Source of the DNA: Cyanobium sp. NIES-981
Lineage (GTDB): Bacteria; Cyanobacteriota; Cyanobacteriia; PCC-6307; Cyanobiaceae
Assembly: GCA_945877595.1 (NCBI GenBank)
Contig: CAMDVN010000009.1
Location: 1 to 56,067, forward strand
Length of the DNA stretch: 56,067 nucleotides
Reading direction: 5' to 3'
Shown here piece by piece: positions 36,090 to 44,102 of the stretch. The notes beneath the pieces were generated by a model. It was not told where the DNA came from, ran no database searches, and saw only the letters and a program-made list of their open reading frames with translations. Made by a program: the position numbers and the translations under genes. Every line of letters starts with the position of its first letter. Position 1 is the stretch's first letter.

Positions 36090-36557
36090 ATGGCCCTGCA
36101 GATCGGCGATCTCGCCCCCGATTTCACCCTGCCGGACCAACGCGGTGACGCCGTCACCCTCTCGAGCCTGCGGGGCCAAAGGGTGGTTCTTTACTTCTAT
36201 CCCAAAGACGACACCCCTGGATGCACCAAAGAGGCCTGCAATTTTCGCGACCAGTGGTCGGCCTTTGAACAGCACGGCATCGCGGTGCTCGGCATCAGCA
36301 AGGACGGTGCCAGCAGCCATGCCAAGTTCATCGCCAAATACGACCTGCCTTTCACCCTGCTCACCGATGCCATCCCCTGCCCGGTGGCCGAGTCCTATGG
36401 CAGCTACGGCCTCAAAAAATTCATGGGCCGCGAAAGCATGGGCATGATGCGCCACACCTTCGTGGTGGATGCCGAGGGCAAAATCGAAAAGGCCTACATC
36501 AAGGTCACGGCCGCCACCATGGCCGATGACATCCTCAAGGATTTGGCCCTGGTCTGA
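36090..36557 (+). CDS. bcp: Peroxiredoxin Q / bacterioferritin comigratory protein
   Basis: A thiol peroxidase reducing H2O2 and organic hydroperoxides with thioredoxin. In 155 residues the peroxidatic Cys45 lies in DTPGCTKEACNFRD and the resolving Cys50 five residues later, the atypical 2-Cys PrxQ layout. LYFYPKDDTPGC precedes it and RHTFVVDAEGKIEKAY is the conserved C-terminal strand. Divergent from the phosphopantetheinyl transferase; its 3' end overlaps the 3' end of coaX by 23 bases. With FTR and a 1-Cys enzyme at 40 kb, the window carries several parts of the thioredoxin/peroxide system. Confidence 0.95.
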   Translation: MALQIGDLAPDFTLPDQRGDAVTLSSLRGQRVVLYFYPKDDTPGCTKEACNFRDQWSAFEQHGIAVLGISKDGASSHAKFIAKYDLPFTLLTDAIPCPVAESYGSYGLKKFMGRESMGMMRHTFVVDAEGKIEKAYIKVTAATMADDILKDLALV

Positions 36558-37290
36558 GCGCGGCCAAAGCCGCCAACCCGTCGAGACAGAGGCTCGGTTG
36601 ATGCTGCCAGGGGCCTCCACCTCCAGGCGCACGCACCAGCAACGGCAGAAGCAGCTCAGCATCGCCACCGGTGAGCCACAGCTCACAGCCGGGCTCCACG
36701 GCCCTCACCTGGCAGGCCGCTCGATCCAGGGCCGCGGCCAGCCCCTCAAGCACCCCGATCGCCATGGCCTCGCGGGTGCCCTGGGGCCACCTCCCATCGC
36801 TGGCCTGCAGTCCAGACCAGTGATCGGGTGCCAGCATCGGCAGCTGCTCGGTGCCGGCGCCCATCGCCCGAAGCTGCAGGGCGGCGCCGGCGATCAGCCT
36901 CCCTCCTGCGAATCGACCCTGGCCATCGACCCGGGTGAGGCTGAGCACGGTGCCCCCATCGGCCACCAGCACCGGGGTGCCGCCCTCACGCCAAGCCTGC
37001 CAACCCGCCAGGGCCCGATCAATGCCCAGCCAGGGGGGGGTCAGGGCCAGCGGCACCTGGGCCACGACCACCCGCCGGGCAGGATCAAGCCCCGCCGAGG
37101 CTGGCACAGGGCCCACGGCGGCCCAGGCCTCGGGCTGCTGAAGGAGCAGGCCTGAGGGCGGCGATTCGCTCCAGCACTGGCGAATTGCTTGGGCTGCCCC
37201 TGGGCCGCTGTCGTCTGCTTCGTTGGGGCCCTCGGCCCAATGCCAGCGGCTGTTGCCGATCAACAGCCAGCGGGGAGCCCCGCCGGCCAC
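36535..37290 (-). CDS. coaX: Type III pantothenate kinase
   Basis: Phosphorylates pantothenate in the first step of CoA synthesis. The 251-residue protein has the actin-like-fold motifs in order: a phosphate-1 loop LLIGNSRWHWA (usual D-x-GNT is changed to L-I-GNS, as I recall from cyanobacterial members), WLGIDRALAGWQAW, VLVADGGTVLSLTRVD and GGRLIAGAALQLRAMGAGTE. The loss of the first aspartate deserves a structural check. It starts 1 base before the cysH stop, probably in one operon with cysH on the minus strand (cysH upstream). Length is usual. Confidence 0.85.
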   Translation of the reverse strand: MAGGAPRWLLIGNSRWHWAEGPNEADDSGPGAAQAIRQCWSESPPSGLLLQQPEAWAAVGPVPASAGLDPARRVVVAQVPLALTPPWLGIDRALAGWQAWREGGTPVLVADGGTVLSLTRVDGQGRFAGGRLIAGAALQLRAMGAGTEQLPMLAPDHWSGLQASDGRWPQGTREAMAIGVLEGLAAALDRAACQVRAVEPGCELWLTGGDAELLLPLLVRAPGGGGPWQHQPSLCLDGLAALAALRPGPNP

Positions 37291-37291
37291 C

Positions 37292-38059
37292 TCAGATGCC
37301 CTCGCCCATCAGGCCTGGCAAATGGATGCCGCACTCTTGCTTGAGACCGCCAAAACGGGTGGCGCGCCCACTGGTGCTGCCATCGTCGGGGGCGCTGGAA
37401 TGCCAATCTCCCACCGTGGAATAGCCCTTCTCAAACAGGGGATGCTGGGGCAGGTCATGCTCCTGCATGTAATAGAAAACATCGCGCCGGGTCCACAACA
37501 GCAGGGGCCGCAACGACCAACGACCGCGCACAGGATCAAGGGTCTGCATGGCCCGGCGATGATCCGTCTGGCTGCCCCGCACACCACTGGCCCAGCAGCG
37601 CACGGCGCGATCGTTGAGGGCGCGGTCGAGGGGCTCCACCTTGCGCAGGCGGTGGTAGAGCTCCAGGTCTTCCACCGCGCCGGTTTCCCAGAGGCGACCA
37701 TGGCGGGCCTCCAGATGGGCCGGGCTGATGGCACCCTGGGCCACATGGAGATGGAGTGACAGCAAACTGCAGAGCTGATCGGCGTACTGGTAGGTCTCGG
37801 GTGGCAGGTAGCCCGTGTCGACCCAGATCACCGGCACGGCTTGGCCGCTGCGGCCAGCCAGCTCGCTGACCATGTGCAGCAGCACTGCCGACTGGATTCC
37901 AAAACTGGTGGTCAGGGCAAAACCCTCACCGAAGCTGGCCTGGGCCCAGGCCAAGCGCTCTTGCGGTGACAGGGGCGCCAGCAGGGATCGAGCCGTCTCC
38001 AGATCGACCGGCTGGCCATGCACATCGGCGGGCAGGGTCTGGGCAGGGGCACTCTGCAT
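37292..38059 (-). CDS. cysH: Phosphoadenylylsulfate (PAPS) reductase
   Basis: Reduces PAPS to sulfite in assimilatory sulfate reduction, using thioredoxin. The 255 residues show the PP-loop-like LTTSFGIQSAVLLHMVSELA, IWVDTGYLPPETY, RPLLLWTRRDV and the catalytic cysteine in LKQECGIHLPG at the C-terminus. It lacks the CC-x80-CxxC cysteines of APS reductases, so PAPS is the substrate. Start ATG 38059; the divergent NADH dehydrogenase begins 68 bases away. Its electrons come from thioredoxin, which ties it to FTR encoded at 17 kb. Confidence 0.93.
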   Translation of the reverse strand: MQSAPAQTLPADVHGQPVDLETARSLLAPLSPQERLAWAQASFGEGFALTTSFGIQSAVLLHMVSELAGRSGQAVPVIWVDTGYLPPETYQYADQLCSLLSLHLHVAQGAISPAHLEARHGRLWETGAVEDLELYHRLRKVEPLDRALNDRAVRCWASGVRGSQTDHRRAMQTLDPVRGRWSLRPLLLWTRRDVFYYMQEHDLPQHPLFEKGYSTVGDWHSSAPDDGSTSGRATRFGGLKQECGIHLPGLMGEGI

Positions 38060-38127
38060 CCGTCCATCATCGCTCCTCGGGCGGGACCCTCGTTAGGGTT
38101 CAGGTTGAGCGCCTGCGGGGCAAAACC

Positions 38128-39312
38128 GTGCCAATCGACCCTGCAGCGCCAGAGGTCCATCCCGTGGTGATCGTGGGCGGAGGCTTTGGAGGCCTCTATA
38201 CCGCCCTGGCGCTGGCCGAGCGCCGCCGACATCCCCCGATCCTGTTGATCGAACCCCGCGACCGTTTTGTGTTTCTACCGCTGCTTTATGAGCTGTTGAG
38301 CCATGAGCTGCGCAGCTGGGAAGTGGCCCCCCGCTATGACACGTTGCTGGCCGGCCGAGGGGTGGCCTGGCTGCAAGACCGGGTGGAGCGCATCGACGCC
38401 AGCAGCCGCCAGGTGGTCACCGCCGGCGGACGCCAACTGGCGTTCTCCCGGCTGGTGGTGGCCACGGGGTCGAGCACCCGCACCTTTGGCATCCCCGGGG
38501 TCGCCGAGCACGCCCTGGGCTTTCGATCGCTCGCGGATGTCGCCAGGCTGCAAGAGCTGCTGAATCAGCTGCGCCAGCGGCAGCGGCCCCTCCAGCGGCT
38601 GGCCGTGGTGGGGGCCGGGCCCAGCGGCGTCGAACTCGCCTGCAAGCTGGCCGACGAACTGGCGGGCAGCGCCGTGGTCGAACTGGTGGAGCAGGGCCCA
38701 GGGGTGCTGCCAGCAGCCCGATCCTTCAACCGCGAGCAGGCCCTGCTGTCGCTGCAACGCAAGGATGTGCGCCTACGCCTCAACACCTCGGTCAGTGCCG
38801 TGCTGCCTGACCGCTTGGAGCTGGGTGCGGCGGGCGACACCCTGATGGTGGATGGCGTCATCTGGACCGCGGGGATTCGCTGCAGCCCGCCACCGATCAG
38901 CGCGGCCGAGGGCGCCCTCCCACCCGACGGCACGGGTCGCCTGCCCTGCCGCAGCGACCTGAGCCTGCAGGGGCATCCCCATCTCTTTGCCCTGGGGGAC
39001 GGGGCCGCCGTGGCAACCAGCGCTGATACTCCCCTACCCAGCAACGCTCAGGTGGCGATCCAACAGGCCGAATGCCTGGCCACCAACCTGCTCCACTCCC
39101 TGGCGGGAGAAGACCTGGAACCCTTTGCTTACCGCGATTTGGGGGAAATGATGAGTTTGGGCCGCGGTGAAGCGAGCCTCACCGGCAGTGGTATCACCCT
39201 GGCAGGCCAGGCCGCCTACCAGCTGCGCCGGCTGGCCTATCTCACCCGCCTGCCGGGGCGTAGCCACCAACTCAAGGTGGCAGCTGGTTGGGCCGCCGAC
39301 TGGAGTCGATGA
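38128..39312 (+). CDS. Type 2 NAD(P)H dehydrogenase (NDH-2)
   Basis: A single-subunit, non-proton-pumping flavoenzyme passing electrons from NAD(P)H to quinone at the membrane surface. The 394-residue protein has the FAD motif VVIVGGGFGGLYTALALAER (13-32), RFVFLPLLYELLSHEL, the NADH motif LAVVGAGPSGVELACKLADE and LFALGDGAAV. The start is GTG 38128 (PIDPAAPEVHPVVIVGGG); codons upstream lie in the cysH promoter. The last bases overlap the HAD gene (ATGA), so they are coupled. Cyanobacteria carry several NdbA/B/C paralogues and I cannot tell which this is. Confidence 0.9.
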   Translation: MPIDPAAPEVHPVVIVGGGFGGLYTALALAERRRHPPILLIEPRDRFVFLPLLYELLSHELRSWEVAPRYDTLLAGRGVAWLQDRVERIDASSRQVVTAGGRQLAFSRLVVATGSSTRTFGIPGVAEHALGFRSLADVARLQELLNQLRQRQRPLQRLAVVGAGPSGVELACKLADELAGSAVVELVEQGPGVLPAARSFNREQALLSLQRKDVRLRLNTSVSAVLPDRLELGAAGDTLMVDGVIWTAGIRCSPPPISAAEGALPPDGTGRLPCRSDLSLQGHPHLFALGDGAAVATSADTPLPSNAQVAIQQAECLATNLLHSLAGEDLEPFAYRDLGEMMSLGRGEASLTGSGITLAGQAAYQLRRLAYLTRLPGRSHQLKVAAGWAADWSR

Positions 39313-39938
39313 GACCCAGGGCCCTGCTCCTCGACGCCATGGGCACCCTGATCACCCTGCGTCAATCGGTGGGCAGCAGCTACGCAGCCCTGGCGGCGGA
39401 GCACGGCATCACCGCCGATGCCGGCGCTATCGACCGGGTGTTCCCTGGCATCTATCGCCAAGCCCCACCCCTCGCCTTTGCCGACCTTGCAGGGCCAGCA
39501 CTCGAGGCCGCTGAACGGCGCTGGTGGGGAGAGCGCATCAGCGAGACCTTTGCGGCGATTCAGGCAGCCCCAGCCCCAGAGACCCTGCAGATGGCCCTGT
39601 TTGACCATTTTGCCGATGCGGCCCGCTGGCAGGCCTATCCGGAGGTGCCAGCCCAGCTGGAGAGATGGCGCACCGCCGGCCTGCGCCTGGCGGTTGTGAG
39701 CAATTTCGATCAGCGCCTGCACGGGCTGCTGGAAGGCCTCGGCTTGGCTCCGCTGCTCGATGTGGTGGTGGTCTCGAGCCAGGCCGGGGCGGCCAAACCC
39801 GATCCCAGACCCTTTAAACAGGCACTGGAGGCCCTCCAGCTCACGGCCAACCAGGCCTGGCACGTGGGCGACAGCCCCGAGGACATCAACGGCGCCCGCG
39901 CCGCCGGACTGCGGTGTGTGCTGATCCGGCGGTCCTGA
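39309..39938 (+). CDS. HAD-superfamily protein, DREG-2/HDHD3-like
   Basis: A 209-residue haloacid-dehalogenase-fold protein. Motif I is LLLDAMGTL: the nucleophile Asp9 is present, but the second aspartate (D-x-D) is Met11. Motif II is AVVSNFDQR, the motif III lysine is in AAKPDPRPF, and motif IV is VGDSPEDINGA. The changed motif I and the RQSVGSSYAALAAEHGI stretch match the DREG-2/HDHD3 branch. Without the general acid it may not be a phosphatase. The gene is translationally coupled to NDH-2 (ATGA), which hints at a linked role, but nothing specific. Confidence 0.82.
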   Translation: MRPRALLLDAMGTLITLRQSVGSSYAALAAEHGITADAGAIDRVFPGIYRQAPPLAFADLAGPALEAAERRWWGERISETFAAIQAAPAPETLQMALFDHFADAARWQAYPEVPAQLERWRTAGLRLAVVSNFDQRLHGLLEGLGLAPLLDVVVVSSQAGAAKPDPRPFKQALEALQLTANQAWHVGDSPEDINGARAAGLRCVLIRRS

Positions 39939-40056
39939 TGCCATCCCTGATGCTATGGCCCGTTGACGGGACGCCCGGGGCACACCCAAGACCCGTGCAC
40001 CTGTGGCACCATCTCAACGAGGCCGAATCCGCCTTCTCCAACCTTTTCCACTTTCC

Positions 40057-40692
40057 ATGGCGCTGCAACTGGGCGACACCGTGCCCGATTTCACCCAGGA
40101 CTCCCAACTGGGGCCCATCAACCTGTACGACTATGCCGATGGCAGTTGGGTTGTGCTGTTTTCCCACCCCGCTGACTACACCCCGGTCTGCACAACGGAA
40201 CTGGGCGAGGTCTCACGGCTGCGTCCCGAATGGGACAAGCGCAACGTCAAAACCATTGCCCTGAGCGTGGATACAGCCGAGAGCCACAAGGGCTGGATCA
40301 GCGACATCAACGAAACCCAGAGCACCACGGTCGACTATCCGATCCTGGCCGATGCCAACAAGACGGTGGCTGATCTCTACGGGATGATCCACCCCAATTC
40401 GCTCAACAACCTCACGGTGCGCTCGGTGTTCATCATCGACCCCAACAAAAAACTGCGCCTACAGATCACCTACCCCGCCAGCACGGGGCGCAATTTCAAT
40501 GAAATTCTGCGCGTGATTGATTCCCTGCAGCTCACCGACCACCACCAGGTGGCCACCCCCGTCAACTGGATTGACGGTCAGGACTGCGTGGTGGTGCCCT
40601 CGATCCCCACCGAGGAAGCGCGCACCAAGTTCCCCAAGGGAGTCACCGAGATCAGGCCCTACCTCCGCATGACACCCCAGCCCAACAAGTGA
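40057..40692 (+). CDS. 1-Cys peroxiredoxin (Prx6 type)
   Basis: A peroxidase with one catalytic cysteine, Cys45 in YTPVCTTELGE, reducing peroxides with an external thiol. The 211-residue protein contains the Prx6 hallmarks FSHPADYTPVCTTELGEVSR, LYGMIHPNSLNNLTVRSVFI, the ITYPASTGRNFNEILRVIDS stretch and a long C-terminal domain ending EIRPYLRMTPQP. No second conserved cysteine acts as resolver; the second, in GQDCVVVPS, is a common C-terminal one. ATG 40057 is chosen because MALQLGDTVPDF is the usual start. It precedes ktrA by 58 bases. Confidence 0.94.
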   Translation: MALQLGDTVPDFTQDSQLGPINLYDYADGSWVVLFSHPADYTPVCTTELGEVSRLRPEWDKRNVKTIALSVDTAESHKGWISDINETQSTTVDYPILADANKTVADLYGMIHPNSLNNLTVRSVFIIDPNKKLRLQITYPASTGRNFNEILRVIDSLQLTDHHQVATPVNWIDGQDCVVVPSIPTEEARTKFPKGVTEIRPYLRMTPQPNK

Positions 40693-40750
40693 GGCCTGGC
40701 TGAAACGACGGCCGGGGGGCCAGAATCCGTTGAACTCCCCGGTCCACCGA

Positions 40751-41461
40751 ATGTCCATGACCCAGTGGTGGCAGTGGCAAGGCGGTGTGCCAGCGGTGGC
40801 CGACAGTTTTGCGGTGATCGGCGTTGGCCGCTTCGGCAGCGCGGTCTGCAAGGAGCTCCTGCGCTACGGCGCCGAAGTGCTGGCGATTGACGCCAGTCAG
40901 CGGGCCATCGATGAGCTGCGGCAGATGGATCCAGGCATCGAAGCGCGGGTCGTCGACTGCACCGACGAAGAAGCTCTTCGGGCCGCCGGGGTGCTGGACG
41001 TGGCCACGGTGGTGGTGGCGATCAGCGAACCGATTGAGGCCAGCATCACCGCCACGTTGATCGTCAAAGACGGCTCAGGCAGCCGGGTCAAGCAGGTGAT
41101 TGCCCGGGCCACGAGTGACCTGCACGAAAAAATGCTGCGCCGGGTGGGCGCCGACAAGGTCGTCTTCCCCTCCAAGATGCAGGGCACCCGGCTGGGCATG
41201 GAGCTCGTGCGCCCCAACCTGCTTGAGCGCCTGCGGCTTGATGACCGCAACAGCATCGAGGAGATCAAGGTGCCCCAGCCGTTTGTGGGACGTTCCCTGC
41301 GCGACCTGAACCTGCGCAAGAACTACAACGTGAGCGTGCTGGCAGCCGGGCCGGAGAACCAACTCACGGTGAACCCGCCGGCCTCTCACATCCTCCATTC
41401 CGATGAACTGTTGGTGGTGATGGGCACCAGCGAATCCCTCGAAGCGCTGCCCAACCTCTGA
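40751..41461 (+). CDS. ktrA: Potassium channel regulatory subunit KtrA (RCK)
   Basis: The cytoplasmic nucleotide-binding ring subunit that gates a Ktr/Trk-type potassium uptake channel. The 236 residues contain an RCK-N Rossmann domain (SFAVIGVGRFGSAVCKEL, EVLAIDAS, ARVVDCTDEEALRAAGV) and an RCK-C domain (about 150-236: VPQPFVGRSLRDLNLRKNYN, HSDELLVVMGT). The usual membrane partner KtrB is not adjacent. Its stop lies 5 bases before anmK. Starts at ATG 40751; a second ATG two codons on is equally possible. Confidence 0.9.
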   Translation: MSMTQWWQWQGGVPAVADSFAVIGVGRFGSAVCKELLRYGAEVLAIDASQRAIDELRQMDPGIEARVVDCTDEEALRAAGVLDVATVVVAISEPIEASITATLIVKDGSGSRVKQVIARATSDLHEKMLRRVGADKVVFPSKMQGTRLGMELVRPNLLERLRLDDRNSIEEIKVPQPFVGRSLRDLNLRKNYNVSVLAAGPENQLTVNPPASHILHSDELLVVMGTSESLEALPNL

Positions 41462-41466
41462 GCGCC

Positions 41467-42621
41467 ATGCGGGTGTTGGGGCTGATGAGTGGCACCAGCG
41501 CCGATGGCGTTGATGCGGTGCTCGTGGAGCTGAAGGGCTCGTCGGCGCGGCCCCACTGGCAAATTCTGGCGCGCGGCCATGTGGCCTATCCGGCAGGCTT
41601 GGCCCGCGCGCTGATCCAACTGGGGCAGGGCTTGGCCCAACCCGCTGCCACGATCCTGGAGCTGGGTGAGGCACTCACCCTGATTCAGGCCGAGGCTGCC
41701 CGGGCCTGCGACCCCGGAAGCCGGGCCCAGTTGGTGGGCTGCCACGGCCAAACCGTATGGCATCGCCCCCCCAGCGGCTCTGGCAAGCGGGGTGCCAGCT
41801 GGCAACTCCTGCAGGGACCGCTGCTGGCCGAGCTGCTCGGCACTCCAGTGGTCTACGACTTCAGGGCTGCCGATCTGGCCCTCGGCGGCCAGGGGGCGCC
41901 GCTGGTGCCCCCCACCGATCTGGCCCTGCTGGGCCCCTGTGAAGGCTGGCGGGCCGTGCTCAACCTGGGCGGCATCGCCAACCTCACCTTGATTCCCCCG
42001 GCCGGGGGGCCCGATCGTCGGCGGCCGCTGCTGGGCTGGGACTGCGGCCCCGCCAACACCCTGCTCGACTTAGCCGTGCACCACTTCAGCGAGGGCCGCC
42101 AGAGCTTCGACAACGGCGGCCAGTGGGCCCAACAGGGCACCCCCAGCGAAACCTTGGTGCAGCAATGGCTGCGTGAGCCCTACCTGCAACAGGCCCCACC
42201 CAAATCAACGGGCCGGGAGTTGTTTGGCCAGCACGATCTGCAACGCCGCCTCCACCAGATGGCGGAGCTCGGCCCCGCCGATGCCCTCGCCACCTTGACC
42301 GCCTTTGCTGCCGCGGCCGTGGTCCAGGAGCTCGAGCGGGGCCCACGGCCACTGGAACTCCTGGTGGCGGGCGGAGGTGCCCGCAATGCCAACTTGATGC
42401 AGCAGCTACGACGGCGTTGCTACGGCACCATGCTGCGGCCGCTCTCCGAGCTGGGGATCGGCGAACAAGACCGCGAAGCCCTCGCCTTCGCCCTGCTGGC
42501 GTGGTGGCATTGGCGCCGCTATCCCGGCAATCGGCCCTCGGTCACTGGAGCCCGCCGTGCGGCCGTGCTGGGAGTGTGCGCAAGGCCCTCGCGCGCCAGG
42601 GGTAAGGCCCAGGACGGTTAA
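41467..42621 (+). CDS. anmK: Anhydro-N-acetylmuramic acid kinase
   Basis: Phosphorylates and opens 1,6-anhydro-MurNAc during recycling of cell-wall fragments. The 384-residue protein has the N-terminal ATP motif GLMSGTSADGVDAVL (5-19), the catalytic region LVGCHGQTVWHRPP, DFRAADLALGGQGAPLVP, LNLGGIANLT and GWDCGPANTLLD, all standard for AnmK. The C-terminus has the LLVAGGGARNANLMQQL strand. It follows ktrA by five bases, so both are probably in one transcript. No other peptidoglycan recycling gene is in the window. Confidence 0.95.
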   Translation: MRVLGLMSGTSADGVDAVLVELKGSSARPHWQILARGHVAYPAGLARALIQLGQGLAQPAATILELGEALTLIQAEAARACDPGSRAQLVGCHGQTVWHRPPSGSGKRGASWQLLQGPLLAELLGTPVVYDFRAADLALGGQGAPLVPPTDLALLGPCEGWRAVLNLGGIANLTLIPPAGGPDRRRPLLGWDCGPANTLLDLAVHHFSEGRQSFDNGGQWAQQGTPSETLVQQWLREPYLQQAPPKSTGRELFGQHDLQRRLHQMAELGPADALATLTAFAAAAVVQELERGPRPLELLVAGGGARNANLMQQLRRRCYGTMLRPLSELGIGEQDREALAFALLAWWHWRRYPGNRPSVTGARRAAVLGVCARPSRARGKAQDG

Positions 42622-42663
42622 CGAGGCCCCGGGGAAGGAATTGGGCCCCTGGGCTGGGCTGGA

Positions 42664-42960
42664 CTAAGCCGGGGGGTGGAGGCGCAGGCGCCGCGGGGCA
42701 CCGCGCAGGCGTTGGGGCCGCCGCTGCTCCAGGTGCTCGAGCTCGGCGCGAAAGCGATCAGTGAGTGGGCCAGCATCCTGGGCCAGACGCCGCTCCAAGC
42801 GCTCTACGCCCTGCTGAATCAAGACTTTGGCCATGTTGCTGACCGTTCGGGATTCGGCGTCGGCCAGGTTGTTGAGCCGCAGACAGAGGTCCTCGGGCAG
42901 GACCACCTGAATACGCGGCGACTTGGGCTTGCCACTGGAGGAGTTCTGCCGGGTGGCCAC
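42664..42960 (-). CDS. Ribbon-helix-helix-like small protein
   Basis: A 98-residue basic protein from GTG 42960 (ATRQNSSSGKPKSPRIQVVL...). The stretch PRIQVVLPEDLCLRLNNLAD (beta strand then helix) followed by RTVSNMAKVLIQQGVERLE has the pattern of CopG/Arc-type DNA-binding proteins, which dimerise on their strand. The C-terminus is arginine-rich. The frame continues 16 codons upstream to TTG 43008, but the region 42960-43010 looks like promoter. DNA targets are unknown. It is divergent from the next gene across an unusual polypyrimidine tract. Confidence 0.68.
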   Translation of the reverse strand: MATRQNSSSGKPKSPRIQVVLPEDLCLRLNNLADAESRTVSNMAKVLIQQGVERLERRLAQDAGPLTDRFRAELEHLEQRRPQRLRGAPRRLRLHPPA

Positions 42961-43117
42961 TGCCGCTTGGATCCCAGGTGATACCAAAAAGTGTACAGAG
43001 TTGAGCAAGGATAGTATCCAAGACTATGCTTAAGCCACAGAGCCTTCCCTGTCCTTCCCCCCCTTCCTTCCCCCGTCTTTCCCCTTCCACAGCCTGCGCT
43101 ACCCCCTCCAGAACGCC

Positions 43118-43435
43118 ATGGCCTCCCTCCCCACGTCGTCTGCCGCTCAAGCAACTGCTTCGCCCCGCCCCAGCCAAGCGCGCCGCACACCGAAACGCCG
43201 CAAGGTCGAACACAGCGATGTGCTCGTTTCAGCGGTGATCAGCACGTACCACCTGACCCACCTTCACCACGTGCTGCAGCGGGCTGAATACGGGGCCCAG
43301 CAAGACGGCAACGCCGTGCTGGCCGCCAACTATGCCCAACTGCGCAAAGTGCTGTGCCTCGATGCCCGCAGCATGGAAGACGCCTCCGCCTGCGGCAGCG
43401 ACGATCTAGACAACAGCAAAGCCGCAGCAGCCTGA
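43118..43435 (+). CDS. Small conserved hypothetical protein
   Basis: A 105-residue protein with a basic N-terminus (SQARRTPKRRKVEHSD) and a helical central part (VLVSAVISTYHLTHLHHVLQ then YGAQQDGNAVLAANYAQLRK). The basic leader KRRK could bind nucleic acid, but this is a guess. One cysteine in KVLCLDAR and one in ASACGSDD. Divergent from the ribbon-helix-helix gene. No family recognised. Confidence 0.55.
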   Translation: MASLPTSSAAQATASPRPSQARRTPKRRKVEHSDVLVSAVISTYHLTHLHHVLQRAEYGAQQDGNAVLAANYAQLRKVLCLDARSMEDASACGSDDLDNSKAAAA

Positions 43436-43553
43436 ACACACCTCGGCACGGGGGGGCTCAGGCCCCTTTCGAGCCACTCCAGGGCCACTCCAGGTCCTCT
43501 GCAAGACCCCTACAAACCGCGCAAAAGCAGCGGGGCAGGGATGCCAGCCAGGA

Positions 43554-43982
43554 TTAACACCCATAAGGTTCGGAGACGGTTGGCCCGATCCCATGACCAG
43601 CAGCAGCAGTGACAGCAGCAATGCCGCCCAGCTCTACGCCCGCATTAGCGCCGATGGAGAGCTCACCCAGACCCTGTTCCGCCAGGCCCTGCAAGATCCG
43701 AGCGGTGCTCTCGGTCGCATCGTGGAGATCGGCACTCTCTACAACCTGCCGGTGAGCGCCGATGAGGTGCGCCGTCACCTCGCCTCCCTGGATGACCCCG
43801 CCAGCAAGCAATGGCTGCTGAAGGCCCGCGGTGGCCTCTGAACGGGATGACCGGACGGGGGTCGACTGAGCAGGCCGCTGCGGACCGCCCCCCCCGGCCC
43901 AGCTGAAAAAGAGCCAGTAGCTGACGATCGCCAGACCCGCTGCCACCACCAGGGCAGCCACCTGCTCAATGCGCTTGATCAT
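43554..43982 (-). CDS. Possible small membrane protein antisense to the Nif11-like gene
   Basis: From ATG 43982 the minus strand reads MIKRIEQVAALVVAAGLAIV then SYWLFFSW, a good single membrane helix with a basic N-terminus, and then a low-complexity tail that runs antisense through the whole Nif11-like gene to a stop at 43554. The N-terminal helix looks real; the long tail does not. The real protein could be short if the 3' part is wrongly read. Low confidence. Confidence 0.35.
   Translation of the reverse strand: MIKRIEQVAALVVAAGLAIVSYWLFFSWAGGGGPQRPAQSTPVRSSRSEATAGLQQPLLAGGVIQGGEVTAHLIGAHRQVVESADLHDATESTARILQGLAEQGLGELSIGANAGVELGGIAAVTAAAGHGIGPTVSEPYGC
43593..43841 (+). CDS. Nif11-like small protein
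   Basis: An 82-residue acidic protein. The helix-rich segment AQLYARISADGELTQTLFRQ, then GRIVEIGTLYNLPVSADEVR, resembles the Nif11 domain, which in many cyanobacteria forms the leader of ribosomal peptide natural products, but which also occurs in unmodified proteins. There is no GG cleavage site followed by a cysteine-rich core; the last 12 residues (SKQWLLKARGGL) are plain. No modification enzyme is close. I treat the Nif11 call as tentative. Confidence 0.55.
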   Translation: MTSSSSDSSNAAQLYARISADGELTQTLFRQALQDPSGALGRIVEIGTLYNLPVSADEVRRHLASLDDPASKQWLLKARGGL

Positions 43983-44102
43983 TGGAGAGCAAGGAGGATC
44001 ACAGTTGGGAGTCTGGCTGAGCGAGATGATGGGAGCGGACTGCGCGAAGGCGCTCCCGCTTGTCCAATTCACGCCCCCCATCCCACTCCCACCCAACGGC
44101 CT

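Noticed and set aside
35391-36686. Phosphopantetheinyl transferase frame extending to 36686
   Set aside because: The upstream 200 codons are antisense to the peroxiredoxin gene; the transferase begins near 36050.
44031-44057. GGGAGCG...CGCTCCC inverted repeat before the ABC-F gene
   Set aside because: Short stem with a 13-base loop, no T-run and no conserved position; likely chance.
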